Assembly (NCBI GenBank): GCA_010645155.1
Contig: JAAGOF010000209.1
Location: 921,677 to 985,676 of the forward strand
Length of the DNA stretch: 64,000 nt
Reading direction: 5' to 3'
From: Tigriopus japonicus
Taxonomy: Eukaryota; Arthropoda; Copepoda; Harpacticoida; Harpacticidae
Below are positions 1 to 11,390 of this stretch, one piece after another. Numbering within the stretch: position 1 is the stretch's first letter; each line of letters starts with the position of its first letter. The notes under the pieces are model-generated. The model saw nothing but the letters and a program-made list of their open reading frames with translations, ran no database searches and was not told where the DNA came from. The position numbers were made by a program, and so were the translations under genes.

Positions 1-484
1 ACAAAAAAAAAAATCTTAAATATCCGGCTTTTTTCATATGTTTAATAAATATATAAGATATATATTGGATACTTTGACACTTATTTTTTCAAATATTTTT
101 CCGGGCCCTACTAATGATTAATGAACAACTAAGGGTTCCTCTGGTTCATCTACAATAACGGTGTTGATAAATCCACTAATTATTCTTTGAAAAGTATTAC
201 TTTTCAAAAAAGACACTACTCTCAAAGGAAAACAAAGATTGTTCCAATTGAGTAAACAAGCTTCGAACTAAAAATCGTAATAACCTTCTGATATCAGTCA
301 AAATGAATATTCTACTTTATCAGCAATACGTCATCAATTTACTCATCAAATCAGAGGCAAAATCGTCATACCTTAAGATATCAATAGGTAGCAAGCCAAT
401 CCAAAACACACTCTAATTCCTATGTGATCTCCGTTCACATCCATTTTCTCTCGTCTATCCCTATCTTTTTTGAAGTTCATAAAA
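1..484. other. 5' flank of the copine-like gene
   Basis: AT-rich stretch with no coding region that I can support. It should hold the promoter and 5' untranslated region of the copine-like gene. No clear TATA box or initiator could be fixed; the AT-rich run near 50-65 is too generic to call. Confidence 0.4.
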
Positions 485-1459
485 ATGAGCTTTATTTTGC
501 CCCAACAACCGTCAATGGGCTCCATGGGACCAGGAGGCTCAGGTGGGTCTTTCATGATGGGTCAAGGTCCACCCATGACCATTCATCCCATGAGCTTGGA
601 AATAAGCGTGTCATGCCAAAAGCTGAAGGATCGTGACCTGACCTCGAAATCCGATCCCTTTTGTGTCCTCTTTGAGCAATGCGGTGCCCAATGGCAAGAG
701 TTGGGTCGTACTGAAACCATTCAAGATTGTTTGGAGCCCGTTTGGCAGACCAAGTTCTTAGTGGACTACCGTGTCGGGGAGCACAAATTGCTGAAATTTG
801 AAGTGTACGACCATGATACTGCATCACTAAACCTCAAGCGGCAAGATTTTCTGGGTGGCTTGGAGGTTCCTTTGGGCACCCTGGTCAGCGCTCCTGGTCA
901 GCGATTTGTCTCCGTAATGAAAGATGGACCAAGCAAGACCAGTCGCTTCGTTTTTATTATGGAAGAAAGGTCGGCCAACAGAGATATCCTCAATTTTCAA
1001 TTGGCAGCCGAGAAAGTTGATAAGAAGGATATGTTCAGCAAGAGTGATCCTTATTTTGTTTTGAGCAAATCAGCCACCCAAGGCAACTTTGTTGTGGTTC
1101 ACAAAAGTGAGATGATCAAGAACACCCTGAATCCAGTTTGGGCACCTGTTGTGATTCCGGTTGTGGATGTGTGTAATGGGGATTATGACCGGAAGCTATT
1201 GATTGAGGTTTACGATTGGGACAGCAATGGTTCGCACGATTTCATTGGTAGCTTTCATACCACTCTGAGAGAGATGGGCGCTTCTATGGTAGAAAGAAAA
1301 GAATTCCCACTCACTAATTCGAAAAGATTGAGCAAAAAAGGCTACAAGAACTCTGGAATGGTTAAAGTCAAAAGCTTTAAAGTGGAAAGTACAAATTCCA
1401 TGGGAAGCTACATGCCAGGAGGAACCCCACTCAACTATTCGGTTAGCATGGGAAGATAG
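485..1459 (+). CDS. Copine-like protein with tandem C2 domains and no vWA domain
   Basis: Uninterrupted 324-codon reading frame. Start chosen at the ATG at 485 (context ATAAAAATGAGC); the frame is open a few codons upstream but has no earlier ATG. Residues 1-37 are a Met/Gly/Pro-rich low-complexity leader. Residues about 38-155 form C2A, with candidate calcium ligands D51, D57, D109 and D111 (SKSDPF and YDHD motifs). Residues about 168-300 form C2B, with D182, D188, D244, D246 and D252 (SKSDPY, YDWD, HDFIG). The stretch YKNSG-x-VKVKSFKVE is the typical copine linker after C2B. Copines normally continue into a vWA-like domain of about 250 residues through a GG-x-x-hydrophobic strand; here that strand (GGTPLNYSVSMGR) is followed at once by a stop. 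Known copines bind membrane phospholipids in a calcium-dependent way, and this product should keep that but lose vWA partner binding. No introns are seen. It could be a genuine short paralogue or a truncated retrocopy; the ORF itself is intact. Confidence 0.88.
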   Translation: MSFILPQQPSMGSMGPGGSGGSFMMGQGPPMTIHPMSLEISVSCQKLKDRDLTSKSDPFCVLFEQCGAQWQELGRTETIQDCLEPVWQTKFLVDYRVGEHKLLKFEVYDHDTASLNLKRQDFLGGLEVPLGTLVSAPGQRFVSVMKDGPSKTSRFVFIMEERSANRDILNFQLAAEKVDKKDMFSKSDPYFVLSKSATQGNFVVVHKSEMIKNTLNPVWAPVVIPVVDVCNGDYDRKLLIEVYDWDSNGSHDFIGSFHTTLREMGASMVERKEFPLTNSKRLSKKGYKNSGMVKVKSFKVESTNSMGSYMPGGTPLNYSVSMGR

Positions 1460-1760
1460 AATATTCAAGCTCGAATTTCAGATGCCTTTCAGAGCTTGTT
1501 TCTTATTGATTTACTTGGACTTTGTGACAGTTACATCCCCAAAATATGTTTCAAAGAAATAACTAAGATTGAAAACTTGTTTTTGTTAAAAAGAGGCTTT
1601 CATTCTATGCTCCTGAACCGAAGATAGAGAAGTTGAATTCGTTTTTTCCAATACGCAAGGGATTATGTTCCTTTATTGTGCTATATCATGATTATTTTAC
1701 ATTCACGTTATTGTTTATCACAAAACCTTCCCACGGAACTATTTTACCAACAGGTGACAC

Positions 1761-1766
1761 AATAAA
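1761..1766 (+). terminator. Candidate polyadenylation signal, copine-like gene
   Basis: AATAAA hexamer about 300 bases after the copine-like stop codon, on the coding strand. The placement suits a 3' untranslated region, but the hexamer is common in AT-rich DNA. Confidence 0.4.
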
Positions 1767-2669
1767 GATCACTCGATATTCTCGTACTTTCTCGTGTGGT
1801 TGTGTTCCATCCCGATCCATTCGTCCTTCCGTTCATCCGCATGACATATTGGATTTTTTATATCTTTAAAAATTAGAAGGCTTAGAATGATCACTTTGAC
1901 ATGGTTCATGTTTTCCTTAAATTATACTTTATTAGAAAGTTACATTGTACAGCAGGAGTCTGTAACCTACGAATCACCCAAGGTAATTTTTGAGGACTCA
2001 AAAGCTCTCCAAAAAAGTCCAAAAACATTGGACAAAGAATCCTAAACAGAAGCTGGAAATTGGGCTTGCATTTGTGAGTAGTATTTGCCTCTGCCTGGCG
2101 GTCACCAATTTGCACAACGGCAAACAAATTCGGGAAGATGAAAAAATATGTTTTATTCTTTGCTGTGGCCCCTACAAAGTTAAAAAATACAAGAATACTT
2201 TTGAAATATAAACCAACAGCTTATCATACAGCATTTGCCAAATACTTTTTATGCCTAGTGGTGATCATGAGGAGACAACCAGACATTTGCATCCCGTTGG
2301 CACGACACACAATTCTGATGGAGATTTCAACCACCAAATGCTTTGAAAGAGATAAATTTATTAGTGCAATTATTCTTGCTTCTTATTATTAAAAAAATTC
2401 TGTTGCTCCCAACAGCCAGGAGACGCTATGTACTAAAACTAAATTTTGTTCACCGGAAATGTAGTCTTACACCAAGATTTATGAAAATGTCAAATATTCT
2501 TATTTCCACCTTTGAATGCAACTCTAATAGACTACCAAAGAAGTTAAAGTAACTGTGCTTGCAATCACTTTAGAAACCGATGTTTTCTTATTGGAATAAT
2601 TACATTCTGAAAGTAGTAACGCAAGTCAATAAGAAATGAATATCAACTAGATTTAACCATTCTGATAAG

Positions 2670-2675
2670 TTTATT
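2670..2675 (-). terminator. Candidate polyadenylation signal, Kazal gene
   Basis: AATAAA read on the - strand, about 125 bases past the stop codon of the multi-Kazal gene. Distance and strand fit; there is no transcript evidence. Confidence 0.4.
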
Positions 2676-2799
2676 CATATTGGCACAATTACACTCGTGT
2701 TTTTTAAAAACTTCGATTTCATTAATCAAAAAAACTCAAGGTTATTAGAAAAGTGATTTTTCTTGTATTTACCATATAGTTATTATAGCACAATTTCTC

Positions 2800-5700
2800 T
2801 TAAGAAGGAAACAAAATTTTCTGTTCTGGTTGGTTTTCAATGTCCATCAAACAGGCGCCAGCGTAAGCAACAGAAAGTCCGGATTTTTCAGCACATGCTT
2901 TGGCTTTCAAAGCGCATTCACTCTTGTAAGACTCGCCATCTGAGCCACAAACAGGAGCCTCTATAGCTGGACATACCAAAGGGCAATCATCTGATGTAGC
3001 CTTTACAATGTCTTTCAGACACATACCAATGTGGGCAGTTGTCAATTTAGACAATTCTTTGCAAGCCTTGAATTTTAGGGTACATTCATTTGAATAGGTC
3101 TCGCCGTCAGAGCCACAAACAGGAGCATCAATAGCTGGGCATACCAATGGGCACTCTTGAGTAGGATTCTCAAAAATATCCTTCAAACATTGGCCATCAT
3201 GTGATACCAATATTTCTGTTTCCAATTCACAGTTTTTGGATTCTAAAGCGCAAGTATTTGCATATGTTTCTCCATCTGAACCACAGACTGGTGCAGAAAT
3301 ATCCGGACATTCAAGGGTACACTTGGTTTCTTCCGTGGCCATCATTTCTAGACACGGTCCAACATGGTCTGTTGTGACTCCAGATTTTTCAATACAAGCT
3401 TGGGCTTCCAAGGAACACTCATTAGGATATGTTTTACCATCTGAACCACACACAGGAGCAAGCAAAGTGGGGCAAATAATTGGACAATCTTCTTCAGATG
3501 CTGCAAGCATGTCTTGATCGCACAATCCAGGAGAGGCCACAATCACGTCTGTTTTTGCAACGCACGCTTGGGCTTTCAGAGTGCATTCATTGGTATAGGT
3601 CTTACCATCCGATCCACAAACAGGAGCAAAGATAGTTTCACATTTAACCGGGCATTCCTCACCAGACCGCACAACTGTATCCTTGCATTCGCCATTGTAC
3701 AGAATGGTTAAAGCTAGTTTTTCCGAGCACACTTTTGCCTTGAATGAACATTCATTTGGATAACTGTGGTTATCTGATCCACAAACTGGAGCATAGATGG
3801 CTGGACAAAATATGGGACAATCCTCCTTGATCTCTTCCACCACTGAATTTGGACACTCTCCAATGAACGCAATTGTTAGGTTTAAGGATGTGTTTTGGCA
3901 GACTTCCATCTTCAAAGCGCATTCATTTGCATATGTTTTGTTATCTGATCCACAAACTGGAAAGTTCGTGTCTGGACATTGCAAAGGGCAATTGTTTTGA
4001 GGAGAACTTGCATCCTGATCAATGCATGTTCCAGGATATGCAGCCGTCACATTAGTCTTGTCTGAACAAGACTTGGCTTTCAATGAGCATTCATCAGAAT
4101 AGGTATTATTGTCTGTTCCGCACACTGGAGAAAAAATTTCCGGACAATCGGAAGGGCAATCCTGATCAATCTCTGATTCTGAGCACTTTCCAGAAGATAC
4201 AATTGTGACGTTAGTTTTTTCTATACAAGCAAGCGCCTTTAAATTACACTCACTTGGGTAGGTCTGATTGTCAGAGCCGCAAACAGGTGCGTAAATGGCT
4301 GGGCAAAAGGCAGGACAATCAAGAATAGGTGTTTTCACTTGTGGGTCAGGACATTCTCCAAATGATACAACTGTGAGGTCTGATTTGGCTTCACAAGCTT
4401 TGGCCATGAAATTGCACTTGCTTGGGTAAGTTTGGCCATCTGAGCCGCAAACAGGTGCATAAATGGCCGGACAAAAAGCTGGACATTTATCAGCTAAAGG
4501 ATCTTCCATCATCGGGCATTCTCCTATGAATGCTATGACCACACCAGACTTTTCCATACATGCCTTAGCTTTCAGATTGCATTCACTGGGATATGTTTTA
4601 TCATCAGAACCACACACGGGAGCATAGATGGCTGGACATAGGACTGGACAATCTTCATCTTCGGACATGCTGGGACATTCACCGTTTGATGCAACAGTAA
4701 CATCAGATTTGTCCCGACAAGCCTTGGCTTTCAAATGGCATTCATTAGGATATGATTTTAAATCAGTGCCACAGACCGGAGCATAAATTGTGGGACAGAT
4801 CTGGGGACATTTTTCGACAACTTCAGCTTCCTCAGATTTGCACCTTCCAGAGGATATAACACTCACATTTGTCTTGTCTAAACATGCCTTGACCTTCAAG
4901 GAGCATTCATTGTCGTAAGTGTTGTTGTCTGATCCACAAACTGGGGCAAATATGGCAGGACAAATGACAGGACATCCCTCTTCAATTGGTATGTTGTCAT
5001 TTCTTGCCGTTAGTTCACATTCTCCCATGTGAAGTATGGTTGTTGGTGTTTTAGTTTGGCAAGCGTGGGCCTTCAGAAAGCATTCATTCAAATATGTCCT
5101 GTTGTCTGACCCACAAATTGGGGAATCAATTTCTGCGCAGTCATATAGACACTCTTCATCGGAATCATCTTTTAAATTCAACATTGGCACTTCACAGAAA
5201 TCACGAGCTGTTATTGTGACACCAGTTTTCACATCACCACAAGTATTGTTTTTATAGAAATGGCACTCATTCTCATAGGTGATGTTATTTGAGCCACAAA
5301 CAGGTTTAAAATAATTTGGACACTCTTGAAGAGCACAGAACACCTCTTCCAACAATGGGCAATTGCCGGGGATCAATACTCTTAGAGCGGTATCTTGTGA
5401 ACATGCCTTTTCCCGAAGTTTACACTCATTCAAGTAAGATTCGCCATCACTTCCACATACTTGGTCCTCTTCATCTGAGCATTCTTGTGGGCATTCAATT
5501 GGTTGTAAAAGGTCATCTCGCTTGCATGGTGAGGCATGAGCAACAAGTATGGTTTCATTTTGTAGACACGCCCATTTCTTCAGAGAACACTCATTATCAA
5601 AGGTAAGGCCATTGCTGCCACAAACATGATTTATCCCTGAACAAGTAGCTCGGCAATCTTCCATGAGATCCAAGGTTGAGAGAGAAGCGCAATCACCAGC

Positions 5701-7982
5701 AAATTGCACTTTGATCTCAGTTCCATGCTGACAGTTGTGCATCTTTAACAAGCAAGCATTCTCATAAGTTAGACCGTCATTTCCACAGACAGGCTTCTTG
5801 ATCTTAGAGCAACCAGTTGGACATTTGCCTAGTATGTCAGCTGACTTGAACAAAGTTCCACAGGGACTAGGGTATGAGACCCACAAGTTGATCCCTTCCT
5901 CGCAAGCTTTCTTGAGCAAGAAACATTCATTTGTGTATGTCAGACCATCAGTTCCACAAACTGGCTTGGACTCACTAGGACAAGACTCAACACAAGATCC
6001 TTGATCAGTTTCTAGAGCTGCCAATGGCGGTGAAGAGCAATCTCCTTGGAAAGCTATGCCGACATTGGTTCCCTCAAGACAATTGGTCTGATCCAAGTGA
6101 CATGGGTTGTCATAAGTCTGCCCATTATTTCCACAAACAGGTCGGTATTCATTTGTGCACCGAAGGTTGCAATCTTCTATGAATTGCTCTTCTGTTTCAA
6201 GTCCGGCAAAGATTATCTCTGGAACTGGATCAGAAGCACATGGACCACTGTAAGACACGTAAATTGGTTTGTTTGATTGACAAGACCACCGTTTCATGAA
6301 GCACTCATTTGAGTATGTTCTTCCATCTGTGCCACAAATGGGATTCAGGTCTTCAGCGGAACAACTTAGCTGACAGGAGGATATCTCATCGTCTTGTTCC
6401 AAAGCAGCAAATGGTGGAGAATTGCAGTCATTTTCAAAAGCAATGGTGACTGACTCACCATTTTCACAATTGAACATTTCCAACAGACACTTATTGCTGT
6501 AAGTTTTCCCATTTGATCCACACACAGGTCTCAACTCATTGGTGCATTTAAGATGACAATTACCTGAGTAGACTGTTGCAGACTTTGATTCAACAGGTAA
6601 AGCATCATATTTCTCTTTTTCTTCACAGAGTCCATCAGAAACCTTGACAAGGCTCCGATTTCGATCACATTGAACCATTTCTAAACGACATTCATTATTG
6701 TATGATTTTCCATCCGAACCACAGACTGGTTTAAATATGGCCGGACAAATAACAGGACAGATTCGCTCAATGTTCAATGTATCATAGGCTTGAACATGGG
6801 GTTGGTCGCAAGTGCCCTCTGATTGTACAGTCAGTGTGATATTTTGCAAGCAAGCCTCCTTCCTCATTTCACACTCACTTCCATAAGTTTCATTATTGGA
6901 GCTGCAGACAGGTACGGGTATTGTCGTTACGTCCTGACAGGAGAAATTGCATTCCCCATTTTCAGTTTCAATGGGTTGAAAATCAGGGAAGGTAATGCAA
7001 GAGCCTTCATGCTTCACAGTGATATTGGTTTTTGAGAAACATGCCGCAGACCTGAGCTTGCATTCGTTGTCGTAAGTGAGCCCATCAGTGCCACAAGTAG
7101 GCTTGAAAATCAATGGACAAATGTCCGGACAGTTTTTCATTTCAGTCCCCTCCCCTTCAGAATTCCGGGTAATCCTCATTTCACAGGATCCATCATATCC
7201 TAGAGTCAGATTACTCTTCTCTTTGCAAGCTGTCACTCTCAATTCACATTCATTTGCATAAGTTTGATTGTCACTTCCACAGACGGGTTCAAAAACAGCC
7301 ATGCATGTCTTTGGACACTCCTCGGTATCTCGGCCACAAACTCCTTCATACAAGACGGTGATATCCTTGTCCTGTTGACAGGCCTCGCTCTCTAGAGTGC
7401 AACGGTTGGAATAGGTTGCCCCATCACTTCCACAAACAGGCTCAAAATCTTGGCGGCAACTCCGGGCACACCGGGTATCTTCCGCACACACTCCAAGGTA
7501 TTTGACAACCAGACTCTCGTCATTTTTGGCACATGCCTCCTTTCTCAAGATGCACTCCTCCGGGTATGTTTGATTGTTTGTACCGCACACAGGGGCGTAC
7601 TTGAAACTTACAGTACAGTTGCACCCTGATTCATCCTCGTGGCCATGATGAGTAGTCGAGTTTCTAGGACAGGGTCCATCATGAACCCAGGTGACATTTT
7701 GCTGCAATTTACAAGCAAACTCGCGAAGTGAGCATTCACTAGAATAAGTGTTGCCATCAGAACCACACACTAATTTGAAGGCACTTTGACAACGATCGGG
7801 ACATTCGTCATCTTCTGCGTTCAAAGCTTCGGTGCTTGGCTCTTGACAGGGACCCTGACTGATTTCGAAAATCTTCGCTCCACTGAGACATTCAGCTTCT
7901 TTCAAGTGACACCAACTCGAGTAAGTCACATTGTCGCTGCCACAGATGGGAGCATAAATGGCTGAGCAATTCGACTCGCAAT
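2800..7982 (-). CDS. Kazal gene exon 4 (30 Kazal domains and C-terminus)
   Basis: A single 5,183-nt exon. Acceptor GTCTCATTTCAG lies just before 7982 and the TAA stop is at 2802-2800. The open frame starts with DCESNCSAIYAPICGSDN and runs without interruption through 30 Kazal domains. Variants seen: the seventh has CSS for CGS and two extra residues before its third Cys; the fourteenth has TF for TY and is one residue short; the sixteenth has C-x4-C instead of C-x3-C. Confidence 0.95.
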
Positions 7983-10701
7983 CTGAAATGAGACAAGATG
8001 GGCAAGCTTTTAGACATATTTCTCTTTTCCATGCAATTACACTTTACTTCCACTCGCCAAATGGGACAGGTTCACTGATAGCTTAAAAGTTATGGAACAT
8101 GGAAGCCTGAGAGGGACACTGTGTTCACCTTGGCAACGACATTTGAATATCTCTCTGGCTTTGGGTTTGAAATATAACCTTCAAAAAGGTTTTGGTGCAT
8201 TTGGTTGCTTTGGCTTTTTTTCTTTTCTTGCTTCAGGGTGCATTTATGACCTTACCTACTACTTTAATAAAAAGATCTTCAGCTTCATGAATAATGGGAA
8301 TCACTCTTGAATTACCATACGAAAAGCGGCTTGGCCAATTCCAGATCATAAGCAGAGATATAAATTGCCCTCATTTCCCGTTTGGTCTAACATTACTCAT
8401 TTGATCTTACGACGCAAAACGCATCCTGTTTTTAATATTCCTTAGTGGTTTATGTAGATTTATTTGGGCGACCTTTGCCCAATAACGAGAAGTCAAAGCT
8501 GCGTTATAAATCGGAGAATGTATGATGTATTTCTTTGCTCAGACAGACGTTTCTGTGTTTCTAGAAGCTGACCTCATTAATAAATGTGGTCAATATGATT
8601 TGGATACAAATAGAATAACTCGAACCGGAGGAAACCTTTCAATATCCTATTCCTTGCGTGGTTTCAAATTTTTGAACCGGGAATACCAATTGGTGAATGT
8701 CCATCAACGATCCTGTGCTTGTTTAAGTTGTTTTTCCATCTTCGATTCATTCCGTTGTTTTACATTTTGCCAACATGTCAATGGCCATGAAAGAATAAAC
8801 TGGCATCAGTCAAAACAATGTTTTCAGAATAAAATAATATTTCATTTCAAGATTTTATAACTATTCCCACCATGAGAACGTCAAATCAGAACTGACATTT
8901 TTAAATATTATTTTTTAGGTTCAAAATTCCAATCGATTGCATGTAGCGCAGTTTTATTAATGCAAACTAAACCAACTTCAAACTCATTTCTTACTTTGGA
9001 ACCCATTTTTGATCAACCAGTTTTATGGATATGTCAGAAATAGAAATACTGACCTGAAGGAGTTTCAAGTTCAGGAGGCATTGTTCCAATCAAATCCTCT
9101 TCTGTCGTTGATTCAGGGCACTCTCCATCTGTTACCTTAACCAAGGTGTCTTGTTTTCGGCAAGCCGCCAAATTCAATTCACATTCATTTGAATAGGTTT
9201 CACCATCGGATCCGCAAATCGGTTTATAGATTTTTAGACAGTTTGGATCGCAGTCACCCTGATTGTCGTGTTGTTCTTCGCCTTTTAGAAAAATAATGAT
9301 AACTTATATATATCTTAAAGACAAGCAAAGTACGAAGTTGAAGTCTCTTTACCATTCTCTAGTTCTTCAGGAATCATCGTTGTCTCATCTGGGGTGTCAG
9401 AGACGTCGGAAGAACCTGGACATGATCCCCTAGAAACAATATCGATGGCGGATCCGGAGCTACAGATTTCGTAATTGAGGAAACATTCATTGGAGTAGGT
9501 GACTCCGTCTGAACCGCAAACGGGCTTAAGCACTTTTGAGCAATCGTTGTTGCACGCCTCTGAAAGATTCAAGATATTTTTTTTTCTTTTGTTAATAGAG
9601 AGAAAACTTCGGAAACACCGGGTTGAAACCAGTTTCCACGCCATTAGAAATTTATCAGGCAAACTTTGAGAAGAAGAGATAATTATTTCGTTTAAGTGAA
9701 AATAATGTGTTCTTTACCACCTACTCCGCATTTTTGACAGTGCTGAAGGAGATCCAGACTCTTGTCAATGGCCATCCGCGTTATTCCACCCTCTATTACT
9801 ATTTTCTTACTAAAATTTGTAAGGTCATCAAATGCCAATAACTAATTTGCTCAGAAGAGGCGGACTGTATTTGGGTTCGAAACTATAGAAATTAGAAAAT
9901 GGCCATTTAGTAAGTTAAGATGGATCAGGAAAATCAAACTCATATGTCACCCAAATATTTGGACATTTATTAGAAAGTAAAGATTTATTTTAAAGAATTA
10001 TTTGGAATGCGAGGCAGAAGCGACAAACAAAGCAAGAAAATAAGATTTCTCATCAAATGTTCTTATTTATCAAACACTTTTTACCCATCTCCGTGTACAG
10101 CAAGAGTAAACTTGAGGTTTTTACCGTGTTTTATCAATGAAAAAATCCATAAAATGTCTCAGTTGTATATTTGTTTGGTCAAAAAGCACATAATTAATAT
10201 AATAACATTTATTATGATGATTTATATGTCATTAGGCAAATAATGTTTTATGTGGAGGATATGAACTCGGTGTTGGCCAGATTCTTCATCAAAATGTCTT
10301 TTGACTAAACATATAAATAGTAATAGATTTCATCTCCGTCAAACTGTCGTCTGTTTCTTTCCAAACTGGGTTTTAGAAGAAAAAAAGAACGAATATTCCT
10401 TACTTTGTCGTTGCAAAAAACTAACTGCAGCTGTTAGTTAATAGCCTCCCTTCTTTGCATATTCAATATTCAGCACATTTGCGCTCCAAATCGGCCTTAA
10501 GAGTGTGTTTTATGGCCAATTAAGTTGTCTAGACGAAGATTTCCCTTCAATGACAAGGTCATTGAACCCGGATCAAAATGGGCGTTAAACTGTCGAGTCA
10601 AATAGTGCTATAAATCAATCCTAATGCTTACCTGAGCCCTCTAAAGGAAACGATGCACCCCAATGCAGACAGACCAAAACCAGGAGAAACACATCCCTCA
10701 T
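2800..10701 (-). CDS. Secreted protein with 32 Kazal serine-protease-inhibitor domains
   Basis: Four-exon gene: 10701-10632, 9559-9353, 9281-9054 and 7982-2800. All three introns have GT/AG ends and lie in phase 1, the usual phase at Kazal borders. The joined frame is 5,688 nt, about 1,895 residues. Exon 1 encodes a signal peptide (MRDVFLLVLVCLHWGASF), exons 2 and 3 one Kazal domain each, and exon 4 thirty in a row plus a short tail. Each domain follows the pattern C-x3-C-x6-8-PVCGSDG-x-TY-x-NEC-x6-AC-x10-18-C. The last 13 domains are very alike (CPAIYAPVCGSD, LKAKAC), suggesting recent tandem duplication; the middle ones are more diverged. Kazal domains are canonical inhibitors of serine proteases, with P1 two residues after the second Cys. 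P1 here is Lys in the domains of exons 2 and 3 and mostly Ala, Thr, Ser, Glu, Asp or Asn afterwards. Many N-glycosylation sequons are present. Likely roles are extracellular protease control in defence, gut or cuticle, but nothing in the sequence selects one. Small unseen exons between exons 1 and 2 cannot be excluded. Confidence 0.92.
7983..9053 (-). other. Kazal gene intron 3
   Basis: 1.07-kb intron between GTCAGT and TTTCAG. AT-rich; no coding segment or repeat that I could support inside it. Confidence 0.7.
9054..9281 (-). CDS. Kazal gene exon 3 (second Kazal domain)
   Basis: 228 nt, phase 1 at both ends. Acceptor is TTTTTCTAAAAG (weak), donor CAG|GTCAGT. It encodes one Kazal domain (CDPNCLKIYKPICGSDGETY) with predicted P1 Lys and an acidic linker. 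The intron to exon 2 is only 71 nt. Confidence 0.85.
9353..9559 (-). CDS. Kazal gene exon 2 (first Kazal domain)
   Basis: 207 nt, phase 1 at both ends. Acceptor is TTGAATCTTTCAG, donor G|GTAAAG. It encodes one Kazal domain (CNNDCSKVLKPVCGSDGVTY) with predicted P1 Lys, then an acidic Thr/Glu-rich linker ending in EELENG. Confidence 0.85.
9560..10631 (-). other. Kazal gene intron 1
   Basis: 1.07-kb intron between GTAAGC and TTTCAG. AT-rich. A small missed phase-1 exon is possible but none stood out. Confidence 0.65.
10632..10701 (-). CDS. Kazal gene exon 1 (signal peptide)
   Basis: 70 nt. ATG at 10701-10699 opens a basic-then-hydrophobic leader (MRDVFLLVLVCLHWGASF), a textbook signal peptide. 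It ends in ..GGCTCAG before a strong donor GTAAGC, leaving one base (phase 1) that matches exon 2. Confidence 0.82.
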
Positions 10702-11252
10702 TTTGCACTCTTCACGAGGTTTTTCACACTCTTCAGTCTAACTTTTTGGTTTGTAGAAGAGGCTTTTGTTGAACTTTCAGTTCATCTTCACCGTCACGTT
10801 TCTTGGGGTTTAATGCCTCCAAGAAGTGGATGGACAGGCTATAACCTGATTCTCGTTCTCGTCCGTCTTCCTCCGTCTATTTATTCATTTTTTGGCAGAG
10901 AGGTTGCTTGGAAACTTTGTGGTTTGGGCCTCTCGCCCTCTTCAAATCGGCAATTCATCAGTACTAGAAACTCAGACCATAGAGAAGAAACAACTAAGAA
11001 ACTTCAACAATGCACATAAAAATCACAAGATGAGATATTGAGAGCCTCTGTCGCCGTTAGTTTTTGAGAATTTAAGTTAAAAGCAAGCATTTCAATTTTA
11101 ATGTCGAATGATAACGACAATGATTTAAAAGTTAAAAGCCAAAATTGAACTAGTTTAGTGATATTCATGTTATGAGCACAGGTGATACTGTTTTTTAGAC
11201 ACCGTATTGTACAGAGTGGGGCAGCAGTATTGACAAAAATTTGAAATATCGA

Positions 11253-11390
11253 CTGCAGCAAGACTTGGGACAAAAGGACTTTTATTTTATACAATTTGGT
11301 TGAATTGAACATATACGAAAAGACATGGTATGTTCAATTCAACCAAATTGCATATTATAAATAGTCCTTTTGTCCCAAGTCTTGTTGCAG
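11253..11390. repeat. Foldback palindrome, about 61-bp arms
   Basis: Left arm 11253-11313 and right arm 11329-11390 are near-perfect reverse complements separated by a 15-base loop. The outer ends read CTGCAGCAAGACTTGGGAC and its complement. Transcribed, it would form a long hairpin. Probably a foldback or MITE remnant. Confidence 0.85.

Larger units (their letters stand above)
1460..2799. other. Convergent 3' flanks between copine-like and Kazal genes
   Basis: AT-rich non-coding stretch between two genes that end tail to tail. It should contain both 3' untranslated regions. Only short chance reading frames are present and no further vWA-domain exon was found here. Candidate polyadenylation signals are listed separately. 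Confidence 0.5.

Noticed and set aside
1436..1445. Possible splice donor (TCG|GTTAGC) at the end of the copine-like frame
   Set aside because: GTTAGC is a poor donor and no vWA exon is visible downstream on the + strand.
3236..7261. Many + strand frames antisense to Kazal exon 4
   Set aside because: They mirror the repeated Kazal codons on the other strand (similar peptides recur at each domain) and have no independent support.
8522..8860. 112-codon + strand frame in Kazal intron 3
   Set aside because: No domain or signal, located antisense in an intron, length within chance expectation.
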